Assembly (NCBI GenBank): GCA_000934385.1
Contig: KN880459.1
Span: 111,781 to 175,780 of the forward strand
Reading direction: 5' to 3'
DNA: 64,000 nt
Source of the DNA: Cylindrobasidium torrendii FP15055 ss-10
Lineage: Eukaryota > Basidiomycota > Agaricomycetes > Agaricales > Physalacriaceae
Part shown: positions 43,986-55,030 of the stretch, one piece after another
Layout: each line of letters begins with the position of its first letter
Numbering within the stretch: position 1 is the stretch's first letter
The notes under the pieces: model-generated
What the model saw: only the letters and a program-made list of their open reading frames with translations
The model's database searches: none
What the model was told of the DNA's origin: nothing
Program-made: the position numbers and the translations under genes

Positions 43986-45399
43986 ATGCAGAGTTCACCT
44001 CCAGCTCTCGACTGTCCGATCTCATCTGCCTACCGAAACCTAAATGCTTTCGTCGATGATCTACAACGACTCCCGCGCGATGGGTCTTTCATGTCTACAC
44101 TAGAGGAGTTCAAGTCCAGAGTCATCAAACAGCTTGAAAAGTTGGAACGAGATGCTAGTTCCACAAGCTCAATATTCAGAGATCAAGACGTGGAAGTCCT
44201 CGTTTCCCAGGGCACTGTCGACTCTGTGCAAACTCCTCCGGAAGGCTGCGCTTCGGTGAGTACTTCGATGAATGAGAACAAGCGACTGCCCACAGTTGTA
44301 TAGGAGGAAGCAATTCATCGCCATCTCAAGCGCAAACGATCAGGGTCTCTGTCCTCTCAAACTGACCAGCGCGGAGACCAAGGCGTTCATTGGGAGTACC
44401 CCACAACTTCTTCCACATTCGTTCCTCAGGCCAGGGTGATACAAAGGGCTCGCTGCACGTCCATGAAAGTTCGCAGTCCCACACCCGACTCGGAGCATAC
44501 TGGCGCGCCTGGTTTCACCATTGACTGGACCCTACCCCCACTCTCTGCTGAAGCATTCCTATGTCCAGAGCCCGTCAGAGGTCGTCACGGAACTCAGCAA
44601 AAGTATGCACTCCAGCGCCTTGTCACTACCGCGCGGGATACCGACGAGGGGTGGTCAAACGCACTTGCACGAATCAAGCCATCCACAGAGAGCTTCAGTA
44701 CCCTTCTAGCTGCTGCACGCAAGGTCGACAGTGTCGTCGAAAGCACGTCTCGCATGGTGGCCATCCAGAGCTTTACTAAACAGCGCCTGTCCGAACCTTC
44801 GAACAGCCTCCCGGACTTTACAGTACGGGTCATTCAGGCGCTGAACTATGCCAAGCTTTGGGACCATAGCGACGCAGAGAAGGGCGGGAAGACTTGGAAA
44901 ACACAGGCGCTTTGGCTTTTGTTCGTCTCCGCTAACGCGACTCATGGGCTGTCCTCGTCTTCAGTACGCAAAGAGCAGAGCGATGGTGTCCAAGAAGCCT
45001 ATGAGAAGTTCAAGAAGCAACACGATAGACTGATCCAGCACCGAAAACTACTCTTGAGGCTTTACAACACGGTCTGTTTTTTCATGTTTACCTACTTCGT
45101 TTGTCTCTGATGTTCTTGCCCGACAGTTTGGCGCCGGGGTGCTCATCGACCGTCAGTGGGACTACGACAACTGCGTCAGGAGCTATCCACCTGCCTATCT
45201 CAGGGACCTTGTCGAGCAGGTCGAGGCGGAGCTGCCAACGGCTAAAGAGGTCCTTCGAGCATGGAAAGAAAAGTACAGTGCAATGGAGACGGTAATGGCG
45301 CGCATCCTCACCAAGGTGGGCGATCCCTCGGTCGCGACATATGCACAAGAGTTCATGGAAGGGATGCCGCCCACTTGGCAATTATTGACATATCATTAG
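43986..45399 (+). CDS. Protein of unknown function, helical
   Basis: Three exons (43986-44255, 44304-45071, 45127-45399), all phase 0, give 436 residues. The ATG has the context CCACCATGC. Predicted helical segments are AYRNLNAFVDDLQRL, EEFKSRVIKQLEKLERDA, EAYEKFKKQHDRLIQHRKLL and YLRDLVEQVEAELPTAKEVL. A disordered Arg/Ser/Thr-rich part lies between about residues 90 and 160. No membrane span, signal peptide or catalytic motif visible. Three introns in the same phase and steady coding character across 1.2 kb support a real gene. I do not recognise the family. It is convergent with the O-methyltransferase gene, with 49 bases between stops. Confidence 0.6.
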
Positions 45400-45448
45400 T
45401 ACAAGCTTTCTTGACTACAAACGCAGGCGTTTGTACCAATGTAATACT

Positions 45449-47196
45449 CTATGCAGGAACAAAGATATACGCCATCATAGCTCCCTGTCTGACTTCCTCA
45501 AGCTTCCACCCAGCCGACGCGCCTAGCTCTCTGAAATCCTGAACCGTGCGCTCTTTCCCATTGCAGATGTTCAAAACCTGCGTGATAAATTGTCAGCCAT
45601 GACGCCAAAATAGGGTTCAATCGAAGGGGGGCTCACTTGGAAATCGGCCAATGTCTGGAAACCTGATCCAGCTACGCCGTAATTCCTGAGCAGCGGCCAA
45701 GGGGCGTCGCTTGGAATCGCCGGGTCTTCACAGACATGGCGCATGATGCCCTCCATCACGACTAACTTCGAGTAGCCAGGAGTAGCGGCATCGCATACGC
45801 GTTGCATTATGCGCTGGGCTTTTACGTCGGGCCAGTCGTGTAGGCACGCGCGCATGAAATACACTGCTGCGCCTTCGACAGGTTGTGCTTCGAAAAAGTT
45901 GTGCTCCTGAAAAGTGACCTTGCCGCTGGATAATGTATCTGGTGCGTTGGCATTCCAGAACTGAATTCTGGCTTCAATCGAAGTGCATACGCGTACGAGG
46001 AAAGTAGACCCACCGAAAGCGCAGGATCCTTCTGGTTTGGGAGGTCCTGTAAGACGAACTTGAGGTGAGGGTATGCTTTGGATAGGACAAGAACTGCATG
46101 TCCGACCCCACCACCCATATCGACAACAACCTCGTCTTCCTTCATTGATGCACCGTCAATGGCTAGTGTATAATCAGTCGATCTAGACTAGCGCAAAACA
46201 CCTGCTACCCTTACCTTTCACAATGATTTCGTTGGGGAACTGAGCCGTAACATTCCTCATGTGGTTCGCGAATCTGCGCGCGCGCAGCTCGTTTCCTGGT
46301 AGGGCGTACCACTCCCAAATGTTCTTGTCTGTCTTGTGTCCCAGACTGAAGGCAGAGTCGGCACTGCCAGGACTCTTCACCCAGTCGTTCATAGCACACG
46401 CTCCTACGAGCATTTCGTCGTTCCTTCGTGGACAAGTCAGTACAATCCAAGCTCATACCATCACAGGAGCAGTACATCATGCGAATTGTAGCAGCAAAGG
46501 AGGGCGTGCTGTAGCGGCCTTCGGGGCTAGGTGACCTATATCAGATGTGAAAAGGGTGAAAAAAACAGGAAGACAAACTTGGCTTTGAGCTCCTGTACTG
46601 GTTGACCCTTCACGAAGATGGACGAATTACGGTTATTCGTGAAGACATCGGGTGAGATCTCCCTGAAGATATGGCGTGTAGCAAGGTATCGAAGGCAGCG
46701 TGCTACAAAGGGTGTGAGCTTAGCGTACTAGTAGTAGGTCATGTCCAAACTAAATCTGACCTATGATGCTTGCATCGAGTCCGCATATGGCAGCAATATC
46801 CTTGGCGTGCATACCCTTTGTCGAGTCTGGTAAGTTTCGAGTAAACGAGGCTACTGACTCCCTTACCTGTACGCCTGCCTCAAGCAAAATATCCGGGATG
46901 TTGGCATCTTCGACAATGCCAATCACCAATAAAGCGTACAAACCGCCCACAGCCGTTTGCGTGTTTTCGAAAGGTAGGCCTACAGAATTAGAGAGATGAT
47001 CCGATGCGGCGATGATACTCTTGCGATATCCAGCAATCACTGGATCCTTGTCGAGAGGCGACGGCGAGTAGAGATCATCGAGAGAGGGAACCGACTCAGC
47101 GCCGGCTTTTGCGTACGCGTCTTCGAGAGCGGTGACATTCTGGTCAAGAATGTTGACTAGTGCGCCCAGAGGGCTGGATGTAGGAGAGGTAGACAT
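45449..47196 (-). CDS. SAM-dependent O-methyltransferase (plant COMT-like, family 2)
   Basis: Such enzymes methylate hydroxyls of small phenolic or secondary metabolites. The N-terminal dimerisation half includes TKGMHAKDIAAICGLDASII and RCLRYLATRHIFREISPDVF. The SAM site is VVVDMGGGVGHAVLVLSKAY; then FVLQDLPNQ, FFEAQPVEGAAVYFMRACLH with the general-base His of LHDWPD, and KLVVMEGIMRH. It ends WKLEEVRQGAMMAYIFVPA. About seven introns. Near 46868-46875 either no intron is used (adding VQVRESVASFTRNLP) or a GC-AG intron gives LLEADSTKGMHAKD, which fits the family spacing better. No other biosynthetic gene adjoins it, so the substrate is unknown. Confidence 0.9.
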
Positions 47197-47918
47197 GCTG
47201 CGATTATGTCGCGGTCTTCTGTTACGCTCTTATAATCTCTGGTCCCCGTCGGTGAGCCGTTTTCCCACTATGAGACTACGAAAGCAAAATTATGCGTCGT
47301 GCAAATGGTTATACGTGTTCTGCGAGCAGGCCATGTCTTCGACGTCTTGCGTGTAGACGGCATCTCATTTGTTGGAAGCGTGGATGATCGGCAAGGTCGT
47401 GATGATGATTATCTCATTCAGTCCTAATGAGGAACAATGCAGTCAGCACACACGTTTTGAACGTAATTGACACGCACAACTCATGAAGTCGGGGTAAACT
47501 GGTTTCTGTCTGAACAGAACGGAACTCGTCACAATGCAATCAAGCGATTCCATGATTCTCAAGTGAGTAGTACCCACGCAAGCGAGGAACAACCATCTAC
47601 ATCAGTCCTCAAGCTGAAATCAGAACAAACGTACAGATGGCATTTGATTTGTCAGTAACAACAGATATCGACAACAAAGACACAGCGAGCAGGTAAAGTA
47701 GGTAAGTACACGAGGAGGGGATCAGGAGGGGATACATGTCACCCAGGTCAGCCAGATCACACGCCGTCCGTTCATCGGAGCGACATGCCTGCGACCACCC
47801 GCCTGCCCGAGCAGGCTGAGACCAATGGCCAAGTACTCGTCAAAGAGCCATATCGGCCTCCAAAATTCAAAAACCTTTCCAGTCTCTTGTCCGCCATCCT
47901 ACTGGGCCCTGGCCAATG
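47197..47918. other. Intergenic, OMT promoter and UPF1 3' end
   Basis: Both flanking genes are on the minus strand. No gene, repeat or TATA box recognised. Confidence 0.4.
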
Positions 47919-50900
47919 CTAAAAGACGGTAACGCCCCCAGCATATTGGCTTTTGACGTCGTCCACATCGCTGGCCCCGTCGTATTCCCTATCGCCAACA
48001 CTCTTGTAGTCGCCGTAAACACTTTCCGCGGCACTGCTCATCCTGTCGCTTTGCGCATAGCTCATGCGTTCGCTCGCCATATATCCGGTGGACAGTGCGC
48101 TGGGTGGCACCTCCCCAATGGACGACATCGCACCCACAGACATGCCACTCCCACCAACATCCTGAGAGGCAATGGACGACGCATACGAGCTTTTGCCGCG
48201 CATCCCAGAGGTATACGAAGGAAGTCCGCTTGAGTAGGTTTGCTGGGATCTCAGGCTCTGCGCGTCAGACGGGATAAACGCCATCGGGTCGTGTCGTCCA
48301 TAGAACGAGGAGTCGAATCTGCTTGGCGTCCCGGAGCGGCGACTGTCGCCGATGATACCAGCGCTTGGCCCTCCACCAAGGTAGTCGCGCGCACTCGTCT
48401 CGTGACGCTTGAACTGGTCCATTGCTTTGCTGAGAGTACGACGAGGCTTGCTGAACTGGATCATGCTCGCCTGGAGGTTGTTGAGCGGTCCCTCAACAAG
48501 GGTGTTCTTCTCCTTGTAATGGGTGAGAAGATAGTGCCACAGTGGATGCTAAAGCCAGTCAGCTTATCATTACAAACGCATTGCCGATATGCATACCTTG
48601 CTGAGGACTTTGGGGTTTCCGAGAATAACGGTCCCATACTTCGCACGCGTCAACGCAACATTCAATCGCCTCGGGTCGTTCAAGAAACCGATCCCTTGGT
48701 GCTCGTTGCTCCTCACGCAGCTGAGGATGATATAGTCCTTCTCACGACCCTGGAACGCATCCACACTGGCCACCTCGATTTCCTTGTACAGGTCCTTCTT
48801 CAAGGATCCATTGTACTGCATATAGTTGACGATATACGCCCGCTGGCCTTCGTATGGTGTAACAACACCAATTTGGCCTGGGTTGACACCAGACTTGAAG
48901 AACTTGGTGACAATCTTCTCGACATTGGATGCCTCGGTTCTACATAATTATCAGCGACCTAGGTTCAGAGGGAGGAAAATCTGGACGGACCTGTTCAAGA
49001 AAGACGTGCCACTGCTCGAAATTTCCTCCTGACCAAGGTTTTGGTAGAAGAACATAGGCGTATCGGGGACAGGCCAAGGGAAGTCAACATTCTTCCTGAG
49101 ACGCTCTGGCGCGGTGACACCATTCTGCAGAGTCCCTTCATAGAACATATTCGACGGGAACTCTGACAGGCAAGGGTGCATCCGGTACTGGACTTGAAGA
49201 CGAATTGGGCGGTTGCCCAAGAGGACGAGGCGCTCGAACAGAGACTGGGTCAGGCCAGCGCGTGCAGCTTTCTTGTTCATGATGACAGGCCCAAGCTGCT
49301 GGTGGTCGCCAACAAGGACGACTTGCTTGCAGCCAAGGACCAGAGGGATCATACATTCTGCAAAGGAATTAACATCAGGACCATTGATGGTATTCAGCGT
49401 CTGGTACATACCAGGTTCAGCAGCCTGGGTTGCCTCATCGATGAGGACCGTCCTGAACTTGAGCTTGTTCAGACGTGGATCCCCAGCACCGACACAGGTG
49501 CAGCAAATGACGTCCGCTGCCGTCAAGATCTCCTTTTCGCATTGGCGGATGAGTGTCTTGTACTTGCGTTCATCGTTACTGCTCAGTTCTCCTTGCTCAT
49601 TCTTGAGCATAATAAGCTTTTGCAATTCGACATGGGTCGTGTTGTTCTCGACTTGTTGATGCAAAGTCAGATATGACACACTAGAATCTAGTGCTTCGCG
49701 GCTCTTCGCCGTGATGCGCACGACCTTCAGCCCGGTGATGTGAATTTTTTCGGTAAGTTGGTCGACAGCGACGTTCGATGGCGCGCACACCAGGACTTGG
49801 CCAGGGTTCATCTTTGCAAGGTGATAGACAACGGATGCTGAGGTGACGGTTTTCCCAGTGCCCGGAGGACCCTGGATGAGGCTAAGCGGCTTCTGCAGCA
49901 CGCTCTTGACCGCGTACATCTGGGAGTGATTGAGTTCAGGGAGACCTGGCGCTGAGAAGCGCTTGGGCATTTGGGTTCGGAGAGTCTGCGGTTCGACTTC
50001 ATGGCCAAGGAGTTTGTGATACTGAACGCAACGTCAACAGTTGAATCTGGGAATAGATACAACGCACGATGTATCCGCTAACACTCTTCTCATCAACAGC
50101 AAACGTCTTCATTGCAAGCTGCATACGATCGAAGCTTGTTGACTTCCAGACAAAGTCTGCCGAGAAGTTCAGGGTGCATTCTGTCGGTACACCATCTGTC
50201 CTGCGAAGTTCCAGGCCAACCTCGTCGGAGATGTCTGAGCAAGATCAGTCACAATTCAAGCGAAGCAGCCAATGCGTACTGTTCGGAATCTTGATGACAT
50301 GTCCCACACCCTCCCATGGTTTGTGCATTTCTCCGCTGTACCGCAGGCGCAGTTCATCACCAACCGCGAGCCTGACCTCCCCACTCTCCAGCTTGGGTAG
50401 GCTGAACCAGGCAACACGCTTCTGGTTGAGACCCTGATCCCAACGAACGCTGATGTCCGTCTGAGTTTGGCTCTCCTTCAGCTTTTTGTCATAGTCTGCC
50501 TCTATTTTGACGAGGGGACCGAATATGTTCTGGTATTGGTATGCATCCTCGTAGCGGGGTAAAATTGGCTGGGGTTCGTCATCGACGCCTGGCTTTTCCA
50601 AATCCTCGAGCGTTGCGCTGGTGTTGTCGCGCCAGAGGTCTTCAAGGCGATTTATCTGCGCGAAGGAAATTTGGCGAGAGCGAAGCTGCTCGGTTTCCGT
50701 AGGCGGCTTAACAAGCCAGGAGAGGAACTGGCGGTCGTCGATGAGTGGGGCCCAGAGAGACACGTTCCATGTCCCATCCTTGCTTGCAGCTGCGCATGGT
50801 TGACTTGGAGGTAATTAGCTGTGACTCAATGATATGCGAATACAATAAGCGCACCGGCACAGGAGAACAACAACGGTATCGCTTTTCGCGGGAATAAATC

Positions 50901-51430
50901 CAAGCATGAAGACATTCTTGCTTCCACAGCTGTAGCACTCGGGAGTGGTCTCTCCGAGAGGGCTCTCTGCGTGAAGAATGACCTCCTTGTGTTTAGCGCG
51001 GACGAGATGATTGACGATGTGTGAGGCGGATGTGTTCCCACGGCCGTTGCAAAACCATTTGTTGCACAGCAGACATTTGACAACGGATGCAGGAGAGTGA
51101 ATGCCGCAGTAGCTACGAAAGTTAAGCAAACGCCGCAACATTTTTGTGGCACACGCACCTGCACGCATGGGGCGGCAGTCCAACCATGGCGTTCGCTCCT
51201 CCATCCTTGAGGTCATCCAGTACCCCGTCAAAATCTTCTGCGAGAACTGAGGCCGATGAAGCACCGTTTCCGTGGTTGTATTCGGACACAGACAAAGCGG
51301 ACAAATCTACGGACTCTTGGTCCTGGTCGGTGGTATTGGACGTGTATACGGACGAGTTATCGTCCACGATTCCTCTTCCTCCACCATACGAGGAAGCGGA
51401 ATCATACTGGAAATTGTCGAACGAATCCAT
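47919..51430 (-). CDS. UPF1: RNA helicase Upf1 (nonsense-mediated decay)
   Basis: The central ATP-dependent RNA helicase of nonsense-mediated mRNA decay. An acidic N-terminus precedes the Cys/His zinc region that binds Upf2 ([54 protein letters not shown]). Superfamily 1 motifs: Walker [21 protein letters not shown], Ib [19 protein letters not shown] in [62 protein letters not shown] and [18 protein letters not shown]. The C-terminal tail is Ser-rich with several SQ sites (RSQQ, ASQD, KSQY), as in Upf1 proteins phosphorylated by SMG1-type kinases. Near 49.4 kb a 54-base intron without a stop splits the codon after [11 protein letters not shown]; retention would insert 18 residues next to the ATPase motif. 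Confidence 0.97.
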
Positions 51431-54005
51431 GTTGAAGGTAGAAGCGCAAGAGATGCCGCACCAGATGCCGGATTAGACGGCATCGATCAGCTGATGCGCC
51501 ACCTTACTGCTTTGAGGCTCTTTAAGTTTGTTCATGAAAAAGTCTTACTTCAAACAAGATGGCTACTGTGTATTTTAGGATTCATACTTCAGTCTGCTTT
51601 ACACATACCGCAAATACAAGACAAGTCCAAACAACATCACAAAGTGACTGTCGAACATGAAAGTAGCGAAATGAATACGGACATCGCAGAAAAGCGGATC
51701 CATTGTGAAGTTCCTATTAGGCTTTAGCTCTTTGAGCTACTAGAGTTGCTGAGTTTGAAGCGCAGTCCTTGCCTTATGAACATTCTGTATCATCACGCCC
51801 TGCAGAAGCAGGAATGACTCTGCCGGCTATTGGCTCCAGTAAACTCACACCAAAACTTCCCCATCGCCTATGTATTCTAGTCATAACGGAGCAGTGGGCC
51901 CAACTTATTTTCCATGTGCGGAAGCGACTCGCCGGCTAAGTTTGCTCGACCCATATTCATGACCTGTTTATGACTTTGAGTCAAGTAGACCCTTCTAGTT
52001 CCTACAATACATCGCAGTAGTAACATGTGTGGTTCTGGCTAACCCTGCGAATCCAAATTGATTTGAGACCGAAATCCTCAAGAAGCATCTTCGTTCGTAT
52101 CCGTTTGCTACATAGCTTTAATAATATCCAAGATATATGTCGTTGGTTCGAACCCTCAAAACCACAATCACCGGCTATTTAGCATCGACTTATTCAATTG
52201 CAATTTATCAGCTCACGAACGGACGGGTTGTTCAAGAATCCGAATCCTGTGTCTGCCAACAGCCGCCCGACAACCTTCGTCTTCCTCTGCGGACCTGCGG
52301 ACCAAGCGCGCTCCCACTCCCGCGGCTTCCTCAACCACCCTGACCACTGAAGTCGACACCAAGATACCGAGGTTGTCTGCACTTTGAAGACGGAAGTTTC
52401 GTTCACCTAGTCACGGGACTCCCGCCAAGCACGATTCCCTGAATCCCAAATCAAAGCGGCTCGTGGATATCCTCGGGCATCATCAATGTGGGCGGTGCGC
52501 CCTGTTTAGTTTTTGCTGACGAATCTATGATACAACAACTCGATGCCTCGGGTGCGCCGGAATACCAATTCGAATGACACAGCGCTGGCGCGGGATCCAT
52601 GGACTTCGCAAACGCTGACTGCGTCTCACACACACATCAGCACGGCAAAGACGCACAGACGGTAAAACGTCGTGACTCGCCCTCCCCAAAATGAAAAAAA
52701 CCATGTCTTCAAGCCTTCGACCCACCTGATTTTTGCAAGATACGCATGCGTACGACTCCTACTGCACATTATCGGGCCGAGAGACTAGGCACAGACAATG
52801 TATCTCAGCGAGCACAGCATTCACGTGGTTGATATGTTGCCTGTCGATCCCAGGCACACGCCTAAAAGGGAAGATGCAATATCATTATCGAGGTTCCATA
52901 TTTCGTTCGCATAGTGGCGCACAGCGCCGCAGCCGTGCTTGGGTGGGTGGGTGGCCATCGGAGACCAGGAGCCATGACGGAACGCTATCTCGAACGTGGG
53001 CTGTCTTGCCGCAGTGGGGCGATGACAGCAGCTCTACCAGCAAGTAACAACCGGATAAGGCTTCGTCATGAAGAGTGGCTCGAGTGGCTGTCGACGTCGA
53101 CGATGGAATCATGGAGGAACGAACGATGGATCGCAGGGTGAGAATCCGCAAAAGGGGTCTGTGTGGCAAAGGGCAGACCGAACCATTGCTAGTAGTAGTG
53201 GACGGACGGCCTTCCTGAGACTGTTGTGTCTAGGCCGTCCTCATTTCCAGACCTCAATCATAGATAGTGTGTGCCACCACCTTGCATCCTCTAGAAATCG
53301 TAAGACTCAGACAGTGTTGTCCATCGGGATATGATTATCGTAAGAGGCTCACCAATCGTCTTGGTGATTCCGGGAGGTGTGTGGCGTGATCCCATTGTCA
53401 GCAAGCCGTGTCCGTACTCCGCCCGTCTACCGAAGGAAATCCGATTTTGCACGGGATTTAGCCATAACCGCTCACCAATCTTCCGTGTGTCGATTCGAGC
53501 GTTGCGTGTGCGTGTGAGTCGTCGGACGGCGCGGGTGGATTGACTCAGAAGGACATACTTGTGCCGTCCGGGTTGTCAGACCTGTTGTCAGCGTGCTGAC
53601 TTTGGACTCGGAAACCCGCGCTCGCCGCGCTGAGTATGTACACTGCCGGCAGTCAGAATTTCATCGATGAAGCGCGGGGTGAATTTTACTTTACCTTTGA
53701 TGAAAAAATACCCAGAGGAGAGAAGTTGAGAAGAAGGGAGGAGTCGGGCTAACACGGGAGGTTTACAGTTCAAAGCACCGTTTTTTCCATTGTGAGGTGC
53801 GAAAAAGGTAACATACTAAATCCTACTAATGCTGTGGATATGAGGTTTCTAATGTACGAGTCGTAAATGAGGACATGCGATGGTAATACATAATTGAAAG
53901 ATGTTGTTGTTATGTGCGAATGAGCGTTGCGACGAAGATATTGCGGATGTAAGACGGAAAAATGCAGGTTTTGGAGTAGTAAATGAGAGTAGCGGCTGCA
54001 GCGGT
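51431..54005. other. Gene-poor stretch, about 2.6 kb
   Basis: Upstream of UPF1 and downstream of the cyclin gene. Open frames are short, overlapping and without splice continuation or motif. A short GGGT tandem run occurs near 52943. Nothing else recognised; a T-arm-like string at about 52142 does not fold as a tRNA. Confidence 0.4.
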
Positions 54006-55030
54006 CTATGCTTGCACGCGCACCGCAGGGTAGCGGTTGTGCGAATGGTGGCGGTGAGGGAGCGGCAAGGGGAACGCCCGGATGAGGTCGTGGAACGAGG
54101 CATGGTGCTTGGAGTGCAGCGGCTTGACCCGCGGTATTGACTCTGGAGACTCATGCAAAGTCGATGGTGTTTGGGGAGATGACGTGCCGTCCGAGGAAGA
54201 TGGACTTGACGGTTCGAGCGCAGGAACCGGCACAGACACACGGTGATGAGACCGGCGCTGCGAGGACGTCGGGCGCGTAATAGGCGAATGTCTTGGCGAG
54301 GGCGAAGGCGTGGGGAGGGCAACGGCGGCAAGGCCGGCCTGGTGCGAAAGCAGTTGGTCTTCGGTGACACTGAGTTCAAAGTCGAGTACATCGAGGAACT
54401 CGCGTTCGATCCGGCCAATATCACGCTTGCCAAAGACACCGGTGCAAATGGCCCAGTGGACATTCTTCAATGTGGAATCGTTGAGGTACTGTAATCAGGG
54501 TCAATAATCGGTAAAGCAATGGAAAAATGAAAGGAGTTTGCGAACCTTGGATGCAAGGATAAGAGACCCTAAAAAGACACGCTCCATGGCCCATTCTTCG
54601 AGTGCGATGTGCAGATGAGGGCGGGCACGGTCGATGTAGACAAGGGAGGTGAGGACAACAGGCATGGTGACTTCGGCCCGGGAGAGGACGTTGGTAACAA
54701 AGGCAGTGAATTTAGGGTGCTCATTGCGGCGGCGGGTTGCACGGCCGCGGTTCTGCGGGGGGCTGGGGCGCCCCATGGCAAAATCGACAGTGTCGGACAC
54801 ACAGTCAACGAGGTAGTCTGGGATGGGCTGGATAAGTAAAAGAAAAGGAAGAGAAAGGATAGAAACGCACCGATGGCAGATTTGCTAATTTTCGATTCTA
54901 CAATCTGGAGGAGCGCCGGCGAGTGGCTCGAGGCGTCGACGAGTGAAGCTGGGTGAATGGAGCCGGAGCTGGAAGAGCTGGTGAAGCTGGAGGAGCTTGA
55001 GGCATTGGGAGAGTCCATTGGGTAGTCCAT
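54006..55030 (-). CDS. Pho85-type (Pcl/Pho80-like) cyclin
   Basis: Regulatory subunit of a Pho85-like cyclin-dependent kinase, controlling polarity, phosphate or cell-cycle entry. Three exons. The N-terminus is Ser-rich (SSSSSFTSSSSSGS). The cyclin box spans exons 2-3: DYLVDCVSDTVDFAMG, FTAFVTNVLSRAEVTMPVVL, SLVYIDRARPHL, MERVFLGSLILASKYLND, KNVHWAICTGVFGKRDIGRI and EREFLDVLDFELSVTEDQLL. This is the single-box arrangement of Pcl1/2/9-type cyclins. The C-terminal ~130 residues are Ser/Pro/His-rich with many SP and TP sites. Exon 2 begins at the acceptor CCATCCCAG, giving DYLVDC. Which Pcl subclass it belongs to cannot be decided by eye. Confidence 0.9.

Noticed and set aside
52140..52160. GGTTCGAACCC, resembling a tRNA B box
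   Set aside because: Only two stem pairs form beside the loop, and no A box is found 50-80 bases upstream.
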